Below, one piece after another: positions 41,107-50,792 of a stretch of DNA of 64,000 nucleotides. Every line of letters begins with the position of its first letter. The first letter of the stretch is position 1. The notes below the pieces were generated by a model. The model had not been told where the DNA came from. It saw nothing but the letters and a program-made list of their open reading frames with translations, and did not search any database. Both the position numbers and the translations under genes were made by a program. The stretch comes from Sphingobium sp. (GTDB lineage Bacteria > Pseudomonadota > Alphaproteobacteria > Sphingomonadales > Sphingomonadaceae): positions 1-64,000 of the forward strand of contig QFQF01000015.1 in NCBI GenBank assembly GCA_003248935.1, read 5' to 3'.

Positions 41107-42300
41107 ATGTCGATTACGCCGCTCATGCCCGTTTACCCCCGGTGCGATGTGCGTCCGGTGCGAGGCGAGGGCTGCTACCTGATCGGGGAGCGCGGCGAGC
41201 GCTATCTGGACTTCGCGAGCGGCATTGCGGTCAACCTGCTGGGCCATGGCCACCCGACGGTGGTGAAGGCGATCAGCGAGCAGGCCGCGACGCTGATGCA
41301 TGTGTCGAACCTTTACGGCAGCCCGCAGGGCGAGGCGTTCGCGCAGCGGCTGGTCGACAGCACGTTCGCGGACACCGTGTTCTTCACAAACTCCGGTGCG
41401 GAGGCTGTGGAGTGCGCGATCAAGACCGCGCGCCGCTACCACTATGCGAACGGCAATCCGCACAGGCACAGGATCATCAGCTTCGACAACGCCTTCCACG
41501 GCCGGACGCTGGGCACGATCTCTGCCACCAGCCAGCCGAAGATGCGCGACGGGTTCGAGCCGCTCCTGCCCGGCTTCACGGTGGTGCCGTTCAACGATCT
41601 GGAGGCCGCGCTGGCGGCCGTCGACGACAACACGGCCGGTTTCCTGCTCGAGCCGGTTCAGGGCGAGGGCGGCGTCACACCGGCGAGCGCCGCGTTCCTT
41701 GAAGGACTGCGCGCCGCCTGTGACGAGAAGGGCCTGCTGCTGATCCTCGATGAAGTGCAGTGCGGCTATGCCCGCACCGGCACTTTCTTCGCGCATGAAC
41801 AATATGGCATCGCGCCTGACATCATGGCGGTGGCGAAGGGCATCGGCGCGGGCTTCCCCCTGGGTGCCTGCCTCGCGACGGAAGAAGCGGCCAAGGGCAT
41901 GGTGTTCGGCACGCACGGCTCCACCTATGGCGGCAATCCGCTGGCGATGGCCGTGGGCAGCGCCGTGCTGGACGAGGTGCTGGCGCCCGGTTTCCTCGAC
42001 AATGTGAAGGCGAAGGGCGCACGCCTGCGTTCCGCGCTGGAGCAGTTGATCCCCAATCATGACGGCCTGTTCGAGGATGTGCGCGGCATGGGCCTGATGC
42101 TGGGCGTCAAGCTCAAGGACGCCGCCGATGCGCGCAGTTTCGTGGCGCATCTGCGCGACAATCACGGGCTGCTGACGGTGTCGGCTGGCCAGAACGTCGT
42201 GCGGATCCTGCCGCCGCTCGTCATCGACGACAGCCATATCGGCGAGTGCATCGAGAAGCTGTCGGCGGGCGCGCGCGATTTCGTGGCAAAGGCCGCCTGA
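41107..42300 (+). CDS. argD: Acetylornithine aminotransferase ArgD
   Basis: ArgD is the PLP enzyme that makes N-acetylornithine in arginine synthesis. The 397-residue product has the class III features GSGAEA-like TNSGAEAVECAIKTAR, FHGRTLGTISAT, ILDEVQCGYARTGTFFAHEQYG and the PLP lysine in DIMAVAKGIGAGFPLGA. The ATG at 41107 follows AAGG; a longer frame upstream lies in the terminator. argF follows 124 bases on, separated by an inverted repeat. Confidence 0.94.
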   Translation: MSITPLMPVYPRCDVRPVRGEGCYLIGERGERYLDFASGIAVNLLGHGHPTVVKAISEQAATLMHVSNLYGSPQGEAFAQRLVDSTFADTVFFTNSGAEAVECAIKTARRYHYANGNPHRHRIISFDNAFHGRTLGTISATSQPKMRDGFEPLLPGFTVVPFNDLEAALAAVDDNTAGFLLEPVQGEGGVTPASAAFLEGLRAACDEKGLLLILDEVQCGYARTGTFFAHEQYGIAPDIMAVAKGIGAGFPLGACLATEEAAKGMVFGTHGSTYGGNPLAMAVGSAVLDEVLAPGFLDNVKAKGARLRSALEQLIPNHDGLFEDVRGMGLMLGVKLKDAADARSFVAHLRDNHGLLTVSAGQNVVRILPPLVIDDSHIGECIEKLSAGARDFVAKAA

Positions 42301-42311
42301 GGACAATTTCT

Positions 42312-42406
42312 CCGTTCGCCCTGAGCTTGTCGAAGGGCAACGCCGAGCATAGCGAAGTGCCTTCGCTGCGCTCAGGCGAGCGCTTCGACAGGCTCGGCCC
42401 GAACGG
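42312..42406. repeat. Inverted intergenic repeat of the sphingomonad type
   Basis: The left arm CCGTTCGCCCTGAGCTTGTCGAAG and the right arm CTTCGACAGGCTCGGCCCGAACGG are near-perfect inverse copies, separated by about 50 bases. This resembles the abundant palindromic repeat found between genes in sphingomonads. It sits between argD and argF and can form a long stem in the joint transcript. No second copy was seen in the window. Confidence 0.75.
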
Positions 42407-42424
42407 GGCGGGGAGACGCTTTCA

Positions 42425-43354
42425 ATGACCAGACATTTCCTGAATCTGTCGGATGCGGGCGGTGACGCGATCGCCGCGATGATCGCCGACGCCATCGATC
42501 GCAAGGCGGCGCGGGCCGGATGGACCAAGGGGCGCGTCGACGCTGATGCGCCCCTTGCCGGCCATACGCTGGCGATGATCTTCGAGAAGAATTCGACGCG
42601 TACCCGTGTCAGCTTCGACATGGCGGTCCGTCAGCTTGGCGGCACATCGCTGATCCTGGACGGTGCGACGAGCCAGCTCGGCCGGGGAGAGACGATCGCC
42701 GACACTGCCCGGGTGCTGAGCCGGATGGCGGACGCGATCATGATCCGCACGGACGATCATGCGAAGATCGAGGAGATGGCGCACTATGCCACCGTTCCGG
42801 TCGTCAACGGCCTCACCGACCTCTCGCATCCCTGCCAGATCGTCGCCGACCTGTTGACTGTGGTCGAGCACGGCCTTGCGCTGCCGGGCAGCCAGTGGGC
42901 ATGGCTCGGCGATGGCAACAATGTCCTGCACTCGATCATCGAGGCGGCGGGCCTGATGAAGTTCGACGTACGCATCGCCGTGCCGGAGGGATACGATCCC
43001 GACCCGCGTTTTGCGGTCGAGGCGGAGGGGCGCGGCGCGCGGATTACCCTGTCGCGCGACGCGGTGGCCGCCGTGGCAGGTGCCGATGTCGTCGTGACCG
43101 ACACTTGGATATCGATGGGACAGTCCCATGCGGAGGAGAAGCTCGCCGCGATGATGCCCTATCAGGTGACGCAGGCGCTGATGGCGCATGCCGCACCGGG
43201 CGCGAAGTTCCTCCACTGCCTGCCCGCGCATCGCGGCGAGGAAGTCGTGGATGCGGTGATCGACGGCCCGCAGTCGCTGATCTGGGATGAGGCCGAAAAC
43301 CGCATTCATGCGCAGAAGTCGGTCCTGCTCTGGGCATTCGGCACGCTCGGTTGA
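42425..43354 (+). CDS. argF: Ornithine carbamoyltransferase ArgF
   Basis: ArgF makes citrulline from ornithine and carbamoyl phosphate. The 309-residue product has the carbamoyl-phosphate motif STRTR (EKNSTRTRVSFD), the HPCQ motif (LSHPCQIVADLLTVVEH), the ornithine loop region with SMGQ, and HCLPAHRGEEV near the end. Normal length. hslO follows 35 bases after the stop, so the three genes may be read together. Confidence 0.96.
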   Translation: MTRHFLNLSDAGGDAIAAMIADAIDRKAARAGWTKGRVDADAPLAGHTLAMIFEKNSTRTRVSFDMAVRQLGGTSLILDGATSQLGRGETIADTARVLSRMADAIMIRTDDHAKIEEMAHYATVPVVNGLTDLSHPCQIVADLLTVVEHGLALPGSQWAWLGDGNNVLHSIIEAAGLMKFDVRIAVPEGYDPDPRFAVEAEGRGARITLSRDAVAAVAGADVVVTDTWISMGQSHAEEKLAAMMPYQVTQALMAHAAPGAKFLHCLPAHRGEEVVDAVIDGPQSLIWDEAENRIHAQKSVLLWAFGTLG

Positions 43355-43388
43355 GTTTGCCGGTCTGCGCCCTATCTACAGGACCGGA

Positions 43389-44315
43389 GTGCCCCTGTTG
43401 ACCCAATCCCCGCTTCTCGCCCCTGATTTCGACCGGGCCATCGGCTTCACTATCCCGTCCCGCCATGCGCGCGGGCGGGTCGTCCGGCTGGGCCCCGCGC
43501 TCGACGACGTGCTGTCCGCCCATGCCTATCCGCCGCCGATCGAGCGGGTACTGGCCGAGGCGCTGGTTCTTGCAGCACTGCTGGGCAGCACCCTGAAGGA
43601 TGCGGGCGGGCAGCTGACGATGCAGGCGCAGACGGAAAACGGGATCGTCAGCCTGCTGGTTGCCGACTATCGCGCAGGCGAATTGCGCGGTTATGCGAAG
43701 TTCGACGCAGATCGACTTGCGGAACTGGGGACCGACCCCAGCCTGTTCGGGCTGTTCGGCAAGGGGTATCTGGCCATCACCTTCGACCAGGCGGCGACGG
43801 GTGAGCGCTATCAGGGCATCGTGCCGCTGGAGGGCAGCTCACTGGGCAAGGCGGCCGAGCATTATTTCTTCCAGTCGGAGCAGATACCCAGCTTCGTCCA
43901 GATCGCCACGCGGCACGATCCGGGGCAGGGCTGCGTTGCCGCGGGCATGCTGCTGCAGCATCTGCCCGAGGGCGAAGTGGGCCGCGAGCGGCTGCATGCA
44001 CGTCATGATCATCCGGAATGGGAGCATGTGCAGGTGCTGGCCGAAACGCTGGCCGATGGCGAGCTGACCGATCGCGACCTGCCATTGTCCGACATCGTCT
44101 GGCGGCTGTTCCATGACGAGGGCGAGGTGCGTGTGACGGAACCGGTCGGGCTGAGCAAGGGCTGCCGCTGCAACCTGACGCATATCCGCGACGTCATTGG
44201 CCGTTTTCCGTCCGACGAGCAGGCCGAGATGGCTGACACGGACGGTAACATCAACGTCGATTGCGCGTTCTGCTCGCGCATCTTTCCGGTGTCCCTCGCC
44301 AGCCTGAACAACTGA
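43389..44315 (+). CDS. hslO: Redox-regulated chaperone Hsp33 (HslO)
   Basis: Hsp33 is a holdase switched on by oxidation. The 308-residue product ends with the zinc cluster: CRC (KGCRCNLTHI) and CAFC (NVDCAFCSRIF), four cysteines in the usual C-X-C and C-X2-C order. The N-terminal domain starts FDRAIGFTIPSRHARGRVVRLGPALDDVLSAH. GTG 43389 has AGGA five bases upstream; a TTG at 43398 is a weaker choice. Confidence 0.93.
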   Translation: MPLLTQSPLLAPDFDRAIGFTIPSRHARGRVVRLGPALDDVLSAHAYPPPIERVLAEALVLAALLGSTLKDAGGQLTMQAQTENGIVSLLVADYRAGELRGYAKFDADRLAELGTDPSLFGLFGKGYLAITFDQAATGERYQGIVPLEGSSLGKAAEHYFFQSEQIPSFVQIATRHDPGQGCVAAGMLLQHLPEGEVGRERLHARHDHPEWEHVQVLAETLADGELTDRDLPLSDIVWRLFHDEGEVRVTEPVGLSKGCRCNLTHIRDVIGRFPSDEQAEMADTDGNINVDCAFCSRIFPVSLASLNN

Positions 44316-44400
44316 GCGGCAGCTATCCGGCCGGAGCTCGGACGCCGGAGAGGAACGATACGATCCTGCAACAAAGGGGTTACATTGCGGCAGGCCGCGC

Positions 44401-44438
44401 CCATATTGCTATGAAATTGCCTTATTCGCCCAATATGG
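44401..44438. promoter_or_regulatory. Spaced inverted repeat before the small secreted protein gene
   Basis: CCATATTG and CAATATGG are perfect inverse copies 22 bases apart, ending 37 bases before the GTG at 44476. The AT-rich arms stand out from the GC-rich surroundings. It could be an operator or an RNA stem. No protein can be assigned. Confidence 0.35.
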
Positions 44439-44475
44439 AGGCAAGCGGCAATGTGCTGGGTAAGGAGCTTTCCGG

Positions 44476-44898
44476 GTGCAGTGGTTGGCTGGAACAGGAT
44501 TGCGGGTCGGCATGGCTGCTGGCCTGATGATGGGCGCGACCTGCGCCATCGCCGCCGTCGCGCATCCGCTGGCGGCGCTTGACGGCCTTGAAACCGGCGA
44601 GTGGGAATTGCGTGTGCGCGGCCAGGACGGTCCTGTGCGGCGGCTGTGCCTCGGCGACCGGCGCCAGTTGCTTCAGCCCCAGCATCCGGGCCGCGAATGC
44701 GGACGCTTCGTCGTTGCGGACAAGGCCAATCAGCTCGTCGTCACATATGATTGCGCGGGGGCCGGCAATGGCCGGACCGACCTGCGCGTCGAAACGCCGC
44801 GCCTCGCGCAGATACAGTCGCAGGGTATTTCCGGCGGCGCTCCCTTTTCCTACGCGATAGAGGCCCGCCGCGTGGGCGAATGCCAGCGCCCCCGCTGA
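44476..44898 (+). CDS. Small exported protein, DUF3617-like
   Basis: The 140-residue product has a signal-peptide-like start (GMAAGLMMGATCAIAAVAHPLAAL). The body has the pattern GEWELRVRG...CLGDR...CGRF...Y.C..AG...TDLRVETP...I, which resembles DUF3617 periplasmic proteins common in sphingomonads. GTG at 44476 has AAGGAG eight bases before it. Function is unknown. It is probably a one-gene unit. Confidence 0.7.
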   Translation: MQWLAGTGLRVGMAAGLMMGATCAIAAVAHPLAALDGLETGEWELRVRGQDGPVRRLCLGDRRQLLQPQHPGRECGRFVVADKANQLVVTYDCAGAGNGRTDLRVETPRLAQIQSQGISGGAPFSYAIEARRVGECQRPR

Positions 44899-45206
44899 TT
44901 CTATCGACGCATGCGCCGGTATCGGGCGTTCGTCGAATGTCCAAAACGGATGGACCCAATCCCGGTTGCACTGCGGGAAAAGCTGGAGCGATAGATTGAC
45001 GCTTCGCCGCGATCTTCTCGTGGAGCAGGCCCGGAAAGGGGACGTGCGGGGCTGCGATCGGTGAAGACATTCGGTGCCATTCCTTTTGATCGGGCGATCA
45101 CGCCGCACAATCAGGTCGCAAATGGGACAGGTGAGCCGCCCACTCCTGTCCAGCCTGTCCCGAATGGGGGCGGAACGCTTTTCCCGCCGATGCTTTCGGG
45201 TTGGCG
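44899..45206. other. Gap before the wecG-like gene
   Basis: No gene was found. The only clear structure is GGGACAGG at 45124-45131 with two later copies of its inverse (CCTGTCC at 45145-45151 and CCTGTCCC at 45154-45161), about 45 bases before the next start. This may be a regulatory site or stem. Confidence 0.4.
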
Positions 45207-46043
45207 ATGGCAACTGATTCTGGCAAGCAGGCGACATTGGGATCGCAACCGCAGGACGCGCTGTTAACAAGGGATATCGTGTCGCTCACGGATACGCTGA
45301 TGGTGGGTGGCATTGCGACGTCGCGGGCCACGCGTGCCGAACTTGCCGAATTGATGGTCGAGGATGCACGCAGGGCGCGCCAAGGCGAGTTGCGCGTTCC
45401 GCGCATGGTGGTGTCTTCCAACGGATCGGTGATCGCGGCCTTTCATCGAGACGCGCATTTCCGGTCGATGGTGCTGCAGGCCGATCTGGTCGATGTAGAC
45501 GGCATGCCGCTCGTCCTGGCGACGCGCCTGCTCAGTCGCCGTCCCTTGCGCGAACGGGTTGCGACGACCGATTTTGTCCTGGATGCGTGCGCCGCTGCCG
45601 CACGTGAGGGGCTGCGCTTCTTCTTCCTTGGTGCCCGTCCGGGCGTGGCGGAAGCTGCGGCCGAAAATCTGCGCTGCCTGTTTCCCGGACTCCAGATCGT
45701 CGGCATCCATCACGGCTATATCGGCCAGGAGGACGAAGCCGCCCTGTGCGAGCAGATAAAGGCGGCGAAGACTGACGTGCTGTGGGTCGGCATGGGCAGT
45801 CCGCGGCAGGAGGAGTTCGTGATCGCCAACCGGCATCGGCTGGGCGGCGTGGCGTGGCTGCGGACCTGCGGCGGCCTGTTCGACCATTACTCGGGCAATG
45901 TACGCCGCGCGCCGCTCTGGATGCAGCGTATCGGGCTGGAATGGCTTCATCGCGCGATTCAGGAGCCGGCGCGGCTGGGCAGCCGCTATCTCACGACCAA
46001 TCCATCCGCGCTCTATCACCTGATCACCAAGACCCACCGCTGA
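45207..46043 (+). CDS. WecG/TagA/CpsF-family glycosyltransferase (GT26, GumM-like)
   Basis: The 278-residue product matches the GT26 family, which adds a sugar to a lipid-linked intermediate at the membrane face. Motifs: DVDGMPLVLATRLL (usual PDG), FFLGARPGVAEAAAENL, the VLWVGMGSPRQEEF block, and CGGLFDHYSGNVRRAPLWMQRIGLEWLHRAIQEPARLGSRYL. ATG 45207 is used; an in-frame TTG is six bases upstream. It opens the polysaccharide region. Its substrate sugar cannot be read from the sequence. Confidence 0.85.
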   Translation: MATDSGKQATLGSQPQDALLTRDIVSLTDTLMVGGIATSRATRAELAELMVEDARRARQGELRVPRMVVSSNGSVIAAFHRDAHFRSMVLQADLVDVDGMPLVLATRLLSRRPLRERVATTDFVLDACAAAAREGLRFFFLGARPGVAEAAAENLRCLFPGLQIVGIHHGYIGQEDEAALCEQIKAAKTDVLWVGMGSPRQEEFVIANRHRLGGVAWLRTCGGLFDHYSGNVRRAPLWMQRIGLEWLHRAIQEPARLGSRYLTTNPSALYHLITKTHR

Positions 46044-46073
46044 CGCACCGTCGCGGGACGAACATCGCGCGGG

Positions 46074-47471
46074 ATGCTCTCGCCCACGCGCATGCATTAC
46101 GCTATGCGGGACAACAGTTCATCGCGGCATGCTTTCGGGGGGTCGGCAATCGCTACCGCATTATCTCAGGCGAAGGGGCTTGCCGCCGCCTATGGCAGTT
46201 CGACGACCACTGCCGTTCTTGCTGCCCTCTCGCTGACGATCGGGATTGTCTGCAACGGCTTTGACAACGGCTTCGGCAATCCGATCGGCTTGATCGTCAA
46301 CGCGCTGCTGCTGCTGTATCTGCTCTCGCTGTCCGCGCCGGCGATGTCGTTCTGGATATGGACGGGACCGGTCATCGCGACGACGCTCGCGGGCGTGATC
46401 TGGCTGGCCCTGCCGCTGACGTCTGCCGGTCGGCAGATGGGGGCGCTGCCGCTGGCGCCGGACCTCGCGCTGTCCCAGTTTCTGGGTCTTGCCGCCGCGC
46501 TGATCGCCCTGCTCTCCGGATGCCTGTTCGGTATCCGGCACGGTCGCGCGGCGGTGATCGACTGGCTGCTTGCATTCATGGCCGCCGACTTCCTGGTCGG
46601 CCTGTTTATCTGGCACGGTGACTTCGAAGGGGCGTCGGAACTCTGGTCGATGGGGCGGCACGGGCGCTTCGCGGCAACGCTCGGCAATTCCAACGTGGCT
46701 GCCGCCGTGTCGGGATCGGTCGCTGTGCTTGCGCTGGCACGGGCACTCTCGACCGATCGTGACAGGAAGCGACGCACGAACCCCAGGCGGGCGGTGGCGT
46801 GGAGGGTGTTTCACTGGCTGGTCCTGCTGCTGGCGCTTGGGGCCTGTGCGGCGACGGCCTCTCGCGCCGCCATGGCGCTGACGCTGGCGGCGATGCTGGT
46901 ACTCGGTGGGCGTACAGTCCTGTTTTCCCGCGTGCGGGGGCGGGCGATGCTTGTTTTCGCAGCGACGGCGATCGTGGTCGCGACCATCCTGCTTGCGGGC
47001 TATTCCGACCAGTTGATGGAGCGATCCCGTGCGCTGTCGGCCGATTCGCTGGATCGTCTGGCGATGTGGACGCATGCCGCCGATCTGGTCTGGGCGTCGC
47101 CGCTGTTCGGCTATGGCACCGGCAGTTTTCCCGCGCTCAACCTCTACGCGCTTGCCGACCCCCGCATGGCGGGGGCGATGTGGACGATCAACTCGCCGCA
47201 TTGCATCCTGCTGCGCCTCGCGCTCGACGGCGGGCTGCCCTATCTGGTCCTCGTCCTTTGCGGCGTTGCGTGGGTCGGTGTGTCCTGCCTGCTGGCCTTT
47301 GGCCCGCGCCGGTGGGATACGCTGTCCATCGGTCTGGCCCTTGCGGTCGGCGTCATCATCGGCTGCGCGATGGTCGATATCGCGCTCGACGTTCCGGCTG
47401 TCAGTACGCTGATGCTGTTTCTCGTCGGCCTTATCTGGGGCCGGGCGCGATCATTCTCTCTCTCGCTCTGA
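46074..47471 (+). CDS. O-antigen ligase/polymerase-like membrane protein (Wzy_C type)
   Basis: The 465-residue product has about 10-12 membrane helices and the Wzy/WaaL-like central block (GRFAATLGNSNVAAAVSG, TASRAAMALTLAAMLVLGG). A large periplasmic loop holds FGYGTGSFPALNLYALADP and NSPHCILLRLALDGGLPYL. It could polymerise the repeat unit or ligate it. ATG choices at 46074, 46092 and 46104 are open. It is only distantly like the two ligase-like proteins at 58084 and 60152. Confidence 0.8.
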   Translation: MLSPTRMHYAMRDNSSSRHAFGGSAIATALSQAKGLAAAYGSSTTTAVLAALSLTIGIVCNGFDNGFGNPIGLIVNALLLLYLLSLSAPAMSFWIWTGPVIATTLAGVIWLALPLTSAGRQMGALPLAPDLALSQFLGLAAALIALLSGCLFGIRHGRAAVIDWLLAFMAADFLVGLFIWHGDFEGASELWSMGRHGRFAATLGNSNVAAAVSGSVAVLALARALSTDRDRKRRTNPRRAVAWRVFHWLVLLLALGACAATASRAAMALTLAAMLVLGGRTVLFSRVRGRAMLVFAATAIVVATILLAGYSDQLMERSRALSADSLDRLAMWTHAADLVWASPLFGYGTGSFPALNLYALADPRMAGAMWTINSPHCILLRLALDGGLPYLVLVLCGVAWVGVSCLLAFGPRRWDTLSIGLALAVGVIIGCAMVDIALDVPAVSTLMLFLVGLIWGRARSFSLSL

Positions 47472-47484
47472 CACCCCAAGGCTT

Positions 47485-48189
47485 TCACTCCCTGCGATAG
47501 GCGATATCGGCGTCCCTGAGGCGCATGGCCCGCCAGCGGAGCAGGAAGCGCTCATAGGCGGGGGTGGGACGGAACATGTCGAATATCGCCTTGCGGGAGC
47601 GAGGCTCGATGCGCGCGATCCAGATGCCTTCGTCGATCACCCGCGCGCGCGTCTCCCCGGACAGGAGATCCTCGGTCGCAAGGGCAAAGCCGACCCGCCA
47701 CTGTGCGGAGTACCGAAGGAACGGTGTGCCGGCATAGCTGCGTGCAAGGGCGCTTTGTGTCCGCGCCGCCCGCGGGCCGTCATGCAGGGCATATATGAAG
47801 GTCGCGACCGTCCATGCTTCACCCCAGCGCGGTCGCGCGGCGGTGGCACGGCCGATCGTCGATACGGCGTCATTGAGCATCCGGGCACGATCGCCGGGCG
47901 ACCGGGCGAACTGGGCGGCCCGCCCCTCGTATAGCGCACGATGCACTTGCGCCCGGGGCGGCAGGTTTGGGGGAATTGGGTCGAAACGCGGGGCAGGCAT
48001 GCGGTCGTGCCGCATCATCGCCGTGGTCTGCGCCTCCAGCGCGGTTTCCGACTGCCGGACCTGCCATTCCTGCCGCAGGCTGACCGTCGCCAGACCTATG
48101 GCCCCGCACAGAAGCAGGGCGGCGGCAAAAGCGATGCCCGTCGCGCGTGGTTCACGCGCGACGGGCCTGTAGGGAGCACCGCTGTGCAA
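47485..48189 (-). CDS. Membrane-anchored protein of unknown function
   Basis: I do not recognise this 234-residue protein. It has one N-terminal membrane helix (GIAFAAALLLCGAIGLATVSL) and a helical periplasmic part that reads like degenerate TPR repeats (RARMLNDAVSTIGRATAARPRWGEAWTVATFIYALHDGPRAA). It lies 10 bases after the end of the BY-kinase gene on the same strand, so the two are probably co-transcribed. Work on the same polysaccharide is inferred from that. Confidence 0.7.
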   Translation of the reverse strand: MHSGAPYRPVAREPRATGIAFAAALLLCGAIGLATVSLRQEWQVRQSETALEAQTTAMMRHDRMPAPRFDPIPPNLPPRAQVHRALYEGRAAQFARSPGDRARMLNDAVSTIGRATAARPRWGEAWTVATFIYALHDGPRAARTQSALARSYAGTPFLRYSAQWRVGFALATEDLLSGETRARVIDEGIWIARIEPRSRKAIFDMFRPTPAYERFLLRWRAMRLRDADIAYRRE

Positions 48190-48199
48190 GGCCTATGGC

Positions 48200-50332
48200 C
48201 TAGCTGTGGCGATAGTAGCCGGACGACTTCTGGAAATAATAGAAGCCGCCGATTGCCTGTGATTTCGGATCGACCATTGTGTAGATCGCACCGACCAGAT
48301 TGGCGTTGTCCGAGCGCAGCCAGGCAAGCGAACTCTCGATCGCGGACACCGGCGTGCTGTTCCACTTGACCACGAACGCGACGGCGTCGGCCATGGCGGA
48401 GAGGAAGCGCGCGTCAGCGACACCCATCAGCGGCGGCAGGTCGAGGACGATGAAGTCGTAGCGATGCTTCATCTGCTCGACCAGATCGGCCATGCGGTCG
48501 CCGCCGAACAGGTCCTCGCCGCTGAAATGCGGGGCGTTGACCATCATCAGGTCGAGGCCCGGTTGCAGGTCGGACAGGATCGCCTCGGCCGGCTGTGCGC
48601 GGTGCTGGAGAACCTCGACCAGGCCCTTGGATGCGCGCTGGTCAATGAGGGACTGGAGCGTTGCCTTGCGCACGTCGCAGTCGATGAGCAGCGTCTTGGT
48701 GCCGTTCATCGCCAGGATGCGGGCGAAGGACAAGGCCGTCGTCGTCTTGCCTTCCGAGGGGAGGGCGGAGGTAATCGCGATCACCCGGGGCGGGGACGCG
48801 GTACGGACCCCCAGGATCGAGGCGCGGGCATTGCGCAGTGCCTCGGCGAAGACCGTCGTCGGTTCCCGCAGCAGGTCGTCGGCCGGCCGGGCGACCTTCT
48901 TCATCGCCGGGATGGAGGCGACGACGGGAATGCCGAACTGCGATTCGATGTCGGAGATGGTGGTGAGGCCGCCCGAGAGCAGTTCCTGCGTCACGATCGT
49001 TCCGACGCCGAGCGCCAGAGCGACAACCAGACCAAGCCCGGCGAGCAGCGGCCGGTTGGGCGAGGTCGGGCGGTTCGGCGGCGATGCACGGTCGACGATC
49101 ACCGCCTGGGCGATCGAGTTCTGTGCCGCCTGGTCGCTTTCCAGCGACATCTGCGTCATCCGGTCGAATGCCGCCCGCTTGTTGGCCGCGTCCTGCTCCA
49201 GGCTCTTGGCGTTCACGGTGGCGCGGGTGTTGCTCGCCTGCTTCGATTCAAGCGCGCCGAGCGAGCCCCGCAGGCTGGCTGCGGCGGTGGCGCGGGCGGA
49301 GGCGTCGGACTGGAGGGAGTTGACGACGCGATGCGCCTCGTCGTTGATCTGCTGGTCGATCTGCGAAAGCTGTTCGCGCACCCGGATCATCTCGGGGTGG
49401 TTGACGCCGTCGCGTGACTGGATCTCGGCCAGATTGCGGAGAACCTCCGCTTTCTGGCGGCGCAGGTCACCAATAACGGCCGAGCTGCGCACTTCGGCGA
49501 CGGAGTCGATGCCGCCACGGGAAATCTGTGCCTGCGCGGCGCGATAGGTGGACTGTGCGGCGGCAGCGTCGGCCTCGGCCGTGGCGAGCTGCGAGGACAG
49601 CGGCGCGACCTGCTGGTCGGTGACAGTGCCTGCGGAGCCGCCTTCGACGATGTTGTGCGCCGCGCGATACTGCGCGACCGCGGCATCCGCCACGCGGACC
49701 TGCTGGCCCAGTTCGGCGAGTTGCTGCTTCAGCCACTTCGCCTGGCGGCCAGCGGCGCCCATGTTGGAGCCGGTGCGCATGTCGAGATAGGTCTCGGCGA
49801 AGCTGTTGGAGATGCGGGCCGCCTTGATCGGATCGCGCGAGCGGAACTTGACCGACAGGATGTAGGTCAGCTTCTCGCGGCCGACGGACAGGTTGCGCAT
49901 GACCTGCTGCACGACGGCGTTGGAGCGCTCCGTCTCGGTCATCGGCGTGCTGCCGTCCAGACCCTTGGTGAACTCGGGGTCATCCTCGAGGCGCAGGCGC
50001 TTCACCACCTCGCGGGCGAGGTCGACGGAACTCAACAGGCTGACCTCGGTCTCGATCGCCTCGGAATTAAGGCTCTGAATCTGGGTTTCGCTGGACGAAA
50101 GCGGGCTGCGGCTCGGATCGATGCGGACCAGCGTCACCGCGTCATATTTCGGGCTCATCAGCAGGATGAGGACGATGGCGGCGGCAAAGGCGGCGGCGGC
50201 GACAAGGAGCATCGTCAGATAACGGCGGCGGAGCAGGCCGACCGCCGAGCCGAGCAGATCGGCAAGGCGCGCCTCATAGCCGGGGCCACCTTCCATCGCA
50301 TGGTCCATGTCAATTTCCGTTTTCTTGAGCAT
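48200..50332 (-). CDS. Polysaccharide co-polymerase with BY-kinase domain (Wzc/ExoP type)
   Basis: The 710-residue product controls chain length and export. It has an N-terminal membrane helix (LTMLLVAAAAFAAAIVLILL), a Wzz domain, a long periplasmic coiled coil (about residues 190-430), a second helix near 445, and a cytoplasmic BY-kinase with Walker A PSEGKTTT (around residue 520), A' LLIDCDVRKA and B FIVLDLPPL. It ends in a tyrosine cluster (FYYFQKSSGYYRHS) for autophosphorylation. Kinase and co-polymerase are fused, as in Gram-negative Wzc. Starts at 50332 or 50308 are possible. Confidence 0.92.
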   Translation of the reverse strand: MLKKTEIDMDHAMEGGPGYEARLADLLGSAVGLLRRRYLTMLLVAAAAFAAAIVLILLMSPKYDAVTLVRIDPSRSPLSSSETQIQSLNSEAIETEVSLLSSVDLAREVVKRLRLEDDPEFTKGLDGSTPMTETERSNAVVQQVMRNLSVGREKLTYILSVKFRSRDPIKAARISNSFAETYLDMRTGSNMGAAGRQAKWLKQQLAELGQQVRVADAAVAQYRAAHNIVEGGSAGTVTDQQVAPLSSQLATAEADAAAAQSTYRAAQAQISRGGIDSVAEVRSSAVIGDLRRQKAEVLRNLAEIQSRDGVNHPEMIRVREQLSQIDQQINDEAHRVVNSLQSDASARATAAASLRGSLGALESKQASNTRATVNAKSLEQDAANKRAAFDRMTQMSLESDQAAQNSIAQAVIVDRASPPNRPTSPNRPLLAGLGLVVALALGVGTIVTQELLSGGLTTISDIESQFGIPVVASIPAMKKVARPADDLLREPTTVFAEALRNARASILGVRTASPPRVIAITSALPSEGKTTTALSFARILAMNGTKTLLIDCDVRKATLQSLIDQRASKGLVEVLQHRAQPAEAILSDLQPGLDLMMVNAPHFSGEDLFGGDRMADLVEQMKHRYDFIVLDLPPLMGVADARFLSAMADAVAFVVKWNSTPVSAIESSLAWLRSDNANLVGAIYTMVDPKSQAIGGFYYFQKSSGYYRHS

Positions 50333-50792
50333 TGCCGAGGGCCACCTTCATCACTGCACGACGTCGCAAATTCCGCGACACTATCATCAGCAGGCTCTTC
50401 CGGTCCGGTTTCCGGACAGGGTCCGCGCATCCCGTCAGGGTGCGCGGATGAACGATGCCTTCAAATGGTTCGTGTCGTCTCGTGCCGACTGTTTCGCGAA
50501 CAGACCTACTTCAGGTTCATGCTGCGATGCAACCAGCCTGCTCGAACAGCTAGCATGATCTTGAAAAAACAGGGCTATGGCTGCCGGGCTTTGAGCGGGG
50601 TGGTCAGGGCCGGGCGTGCAATAATCGCGGTCTGCCGTGGGGATTCGATACATTCCGTTATCCCGGGGCGCAGGATGTTGGCCATAAAGCCTCCGCCGTT
50701 CCCGCAAATGCAGCCGGCGTGAATCATGTCGCGGCGCAAAAGCGCCGCGATCCGATCAGTGATTCATGATTGTCCGGAAGCCGCTGAGGGCG
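50333..50792. other. Long gap upstream of the BY-kinase gene, with one hairpin
   Basis: No gene was supported. A perfect nine-base stem with AAAA loop (TCGCGGCGC / GCGCCGCGA, 50729-50750) lies 43 bases beyond the end of the minus-strand gene at 50793 and may end its transcript, though no T-tract follows. The BY-kinase promoter must lie in the remainder; no consensus stood out. Confidence 0.5.
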
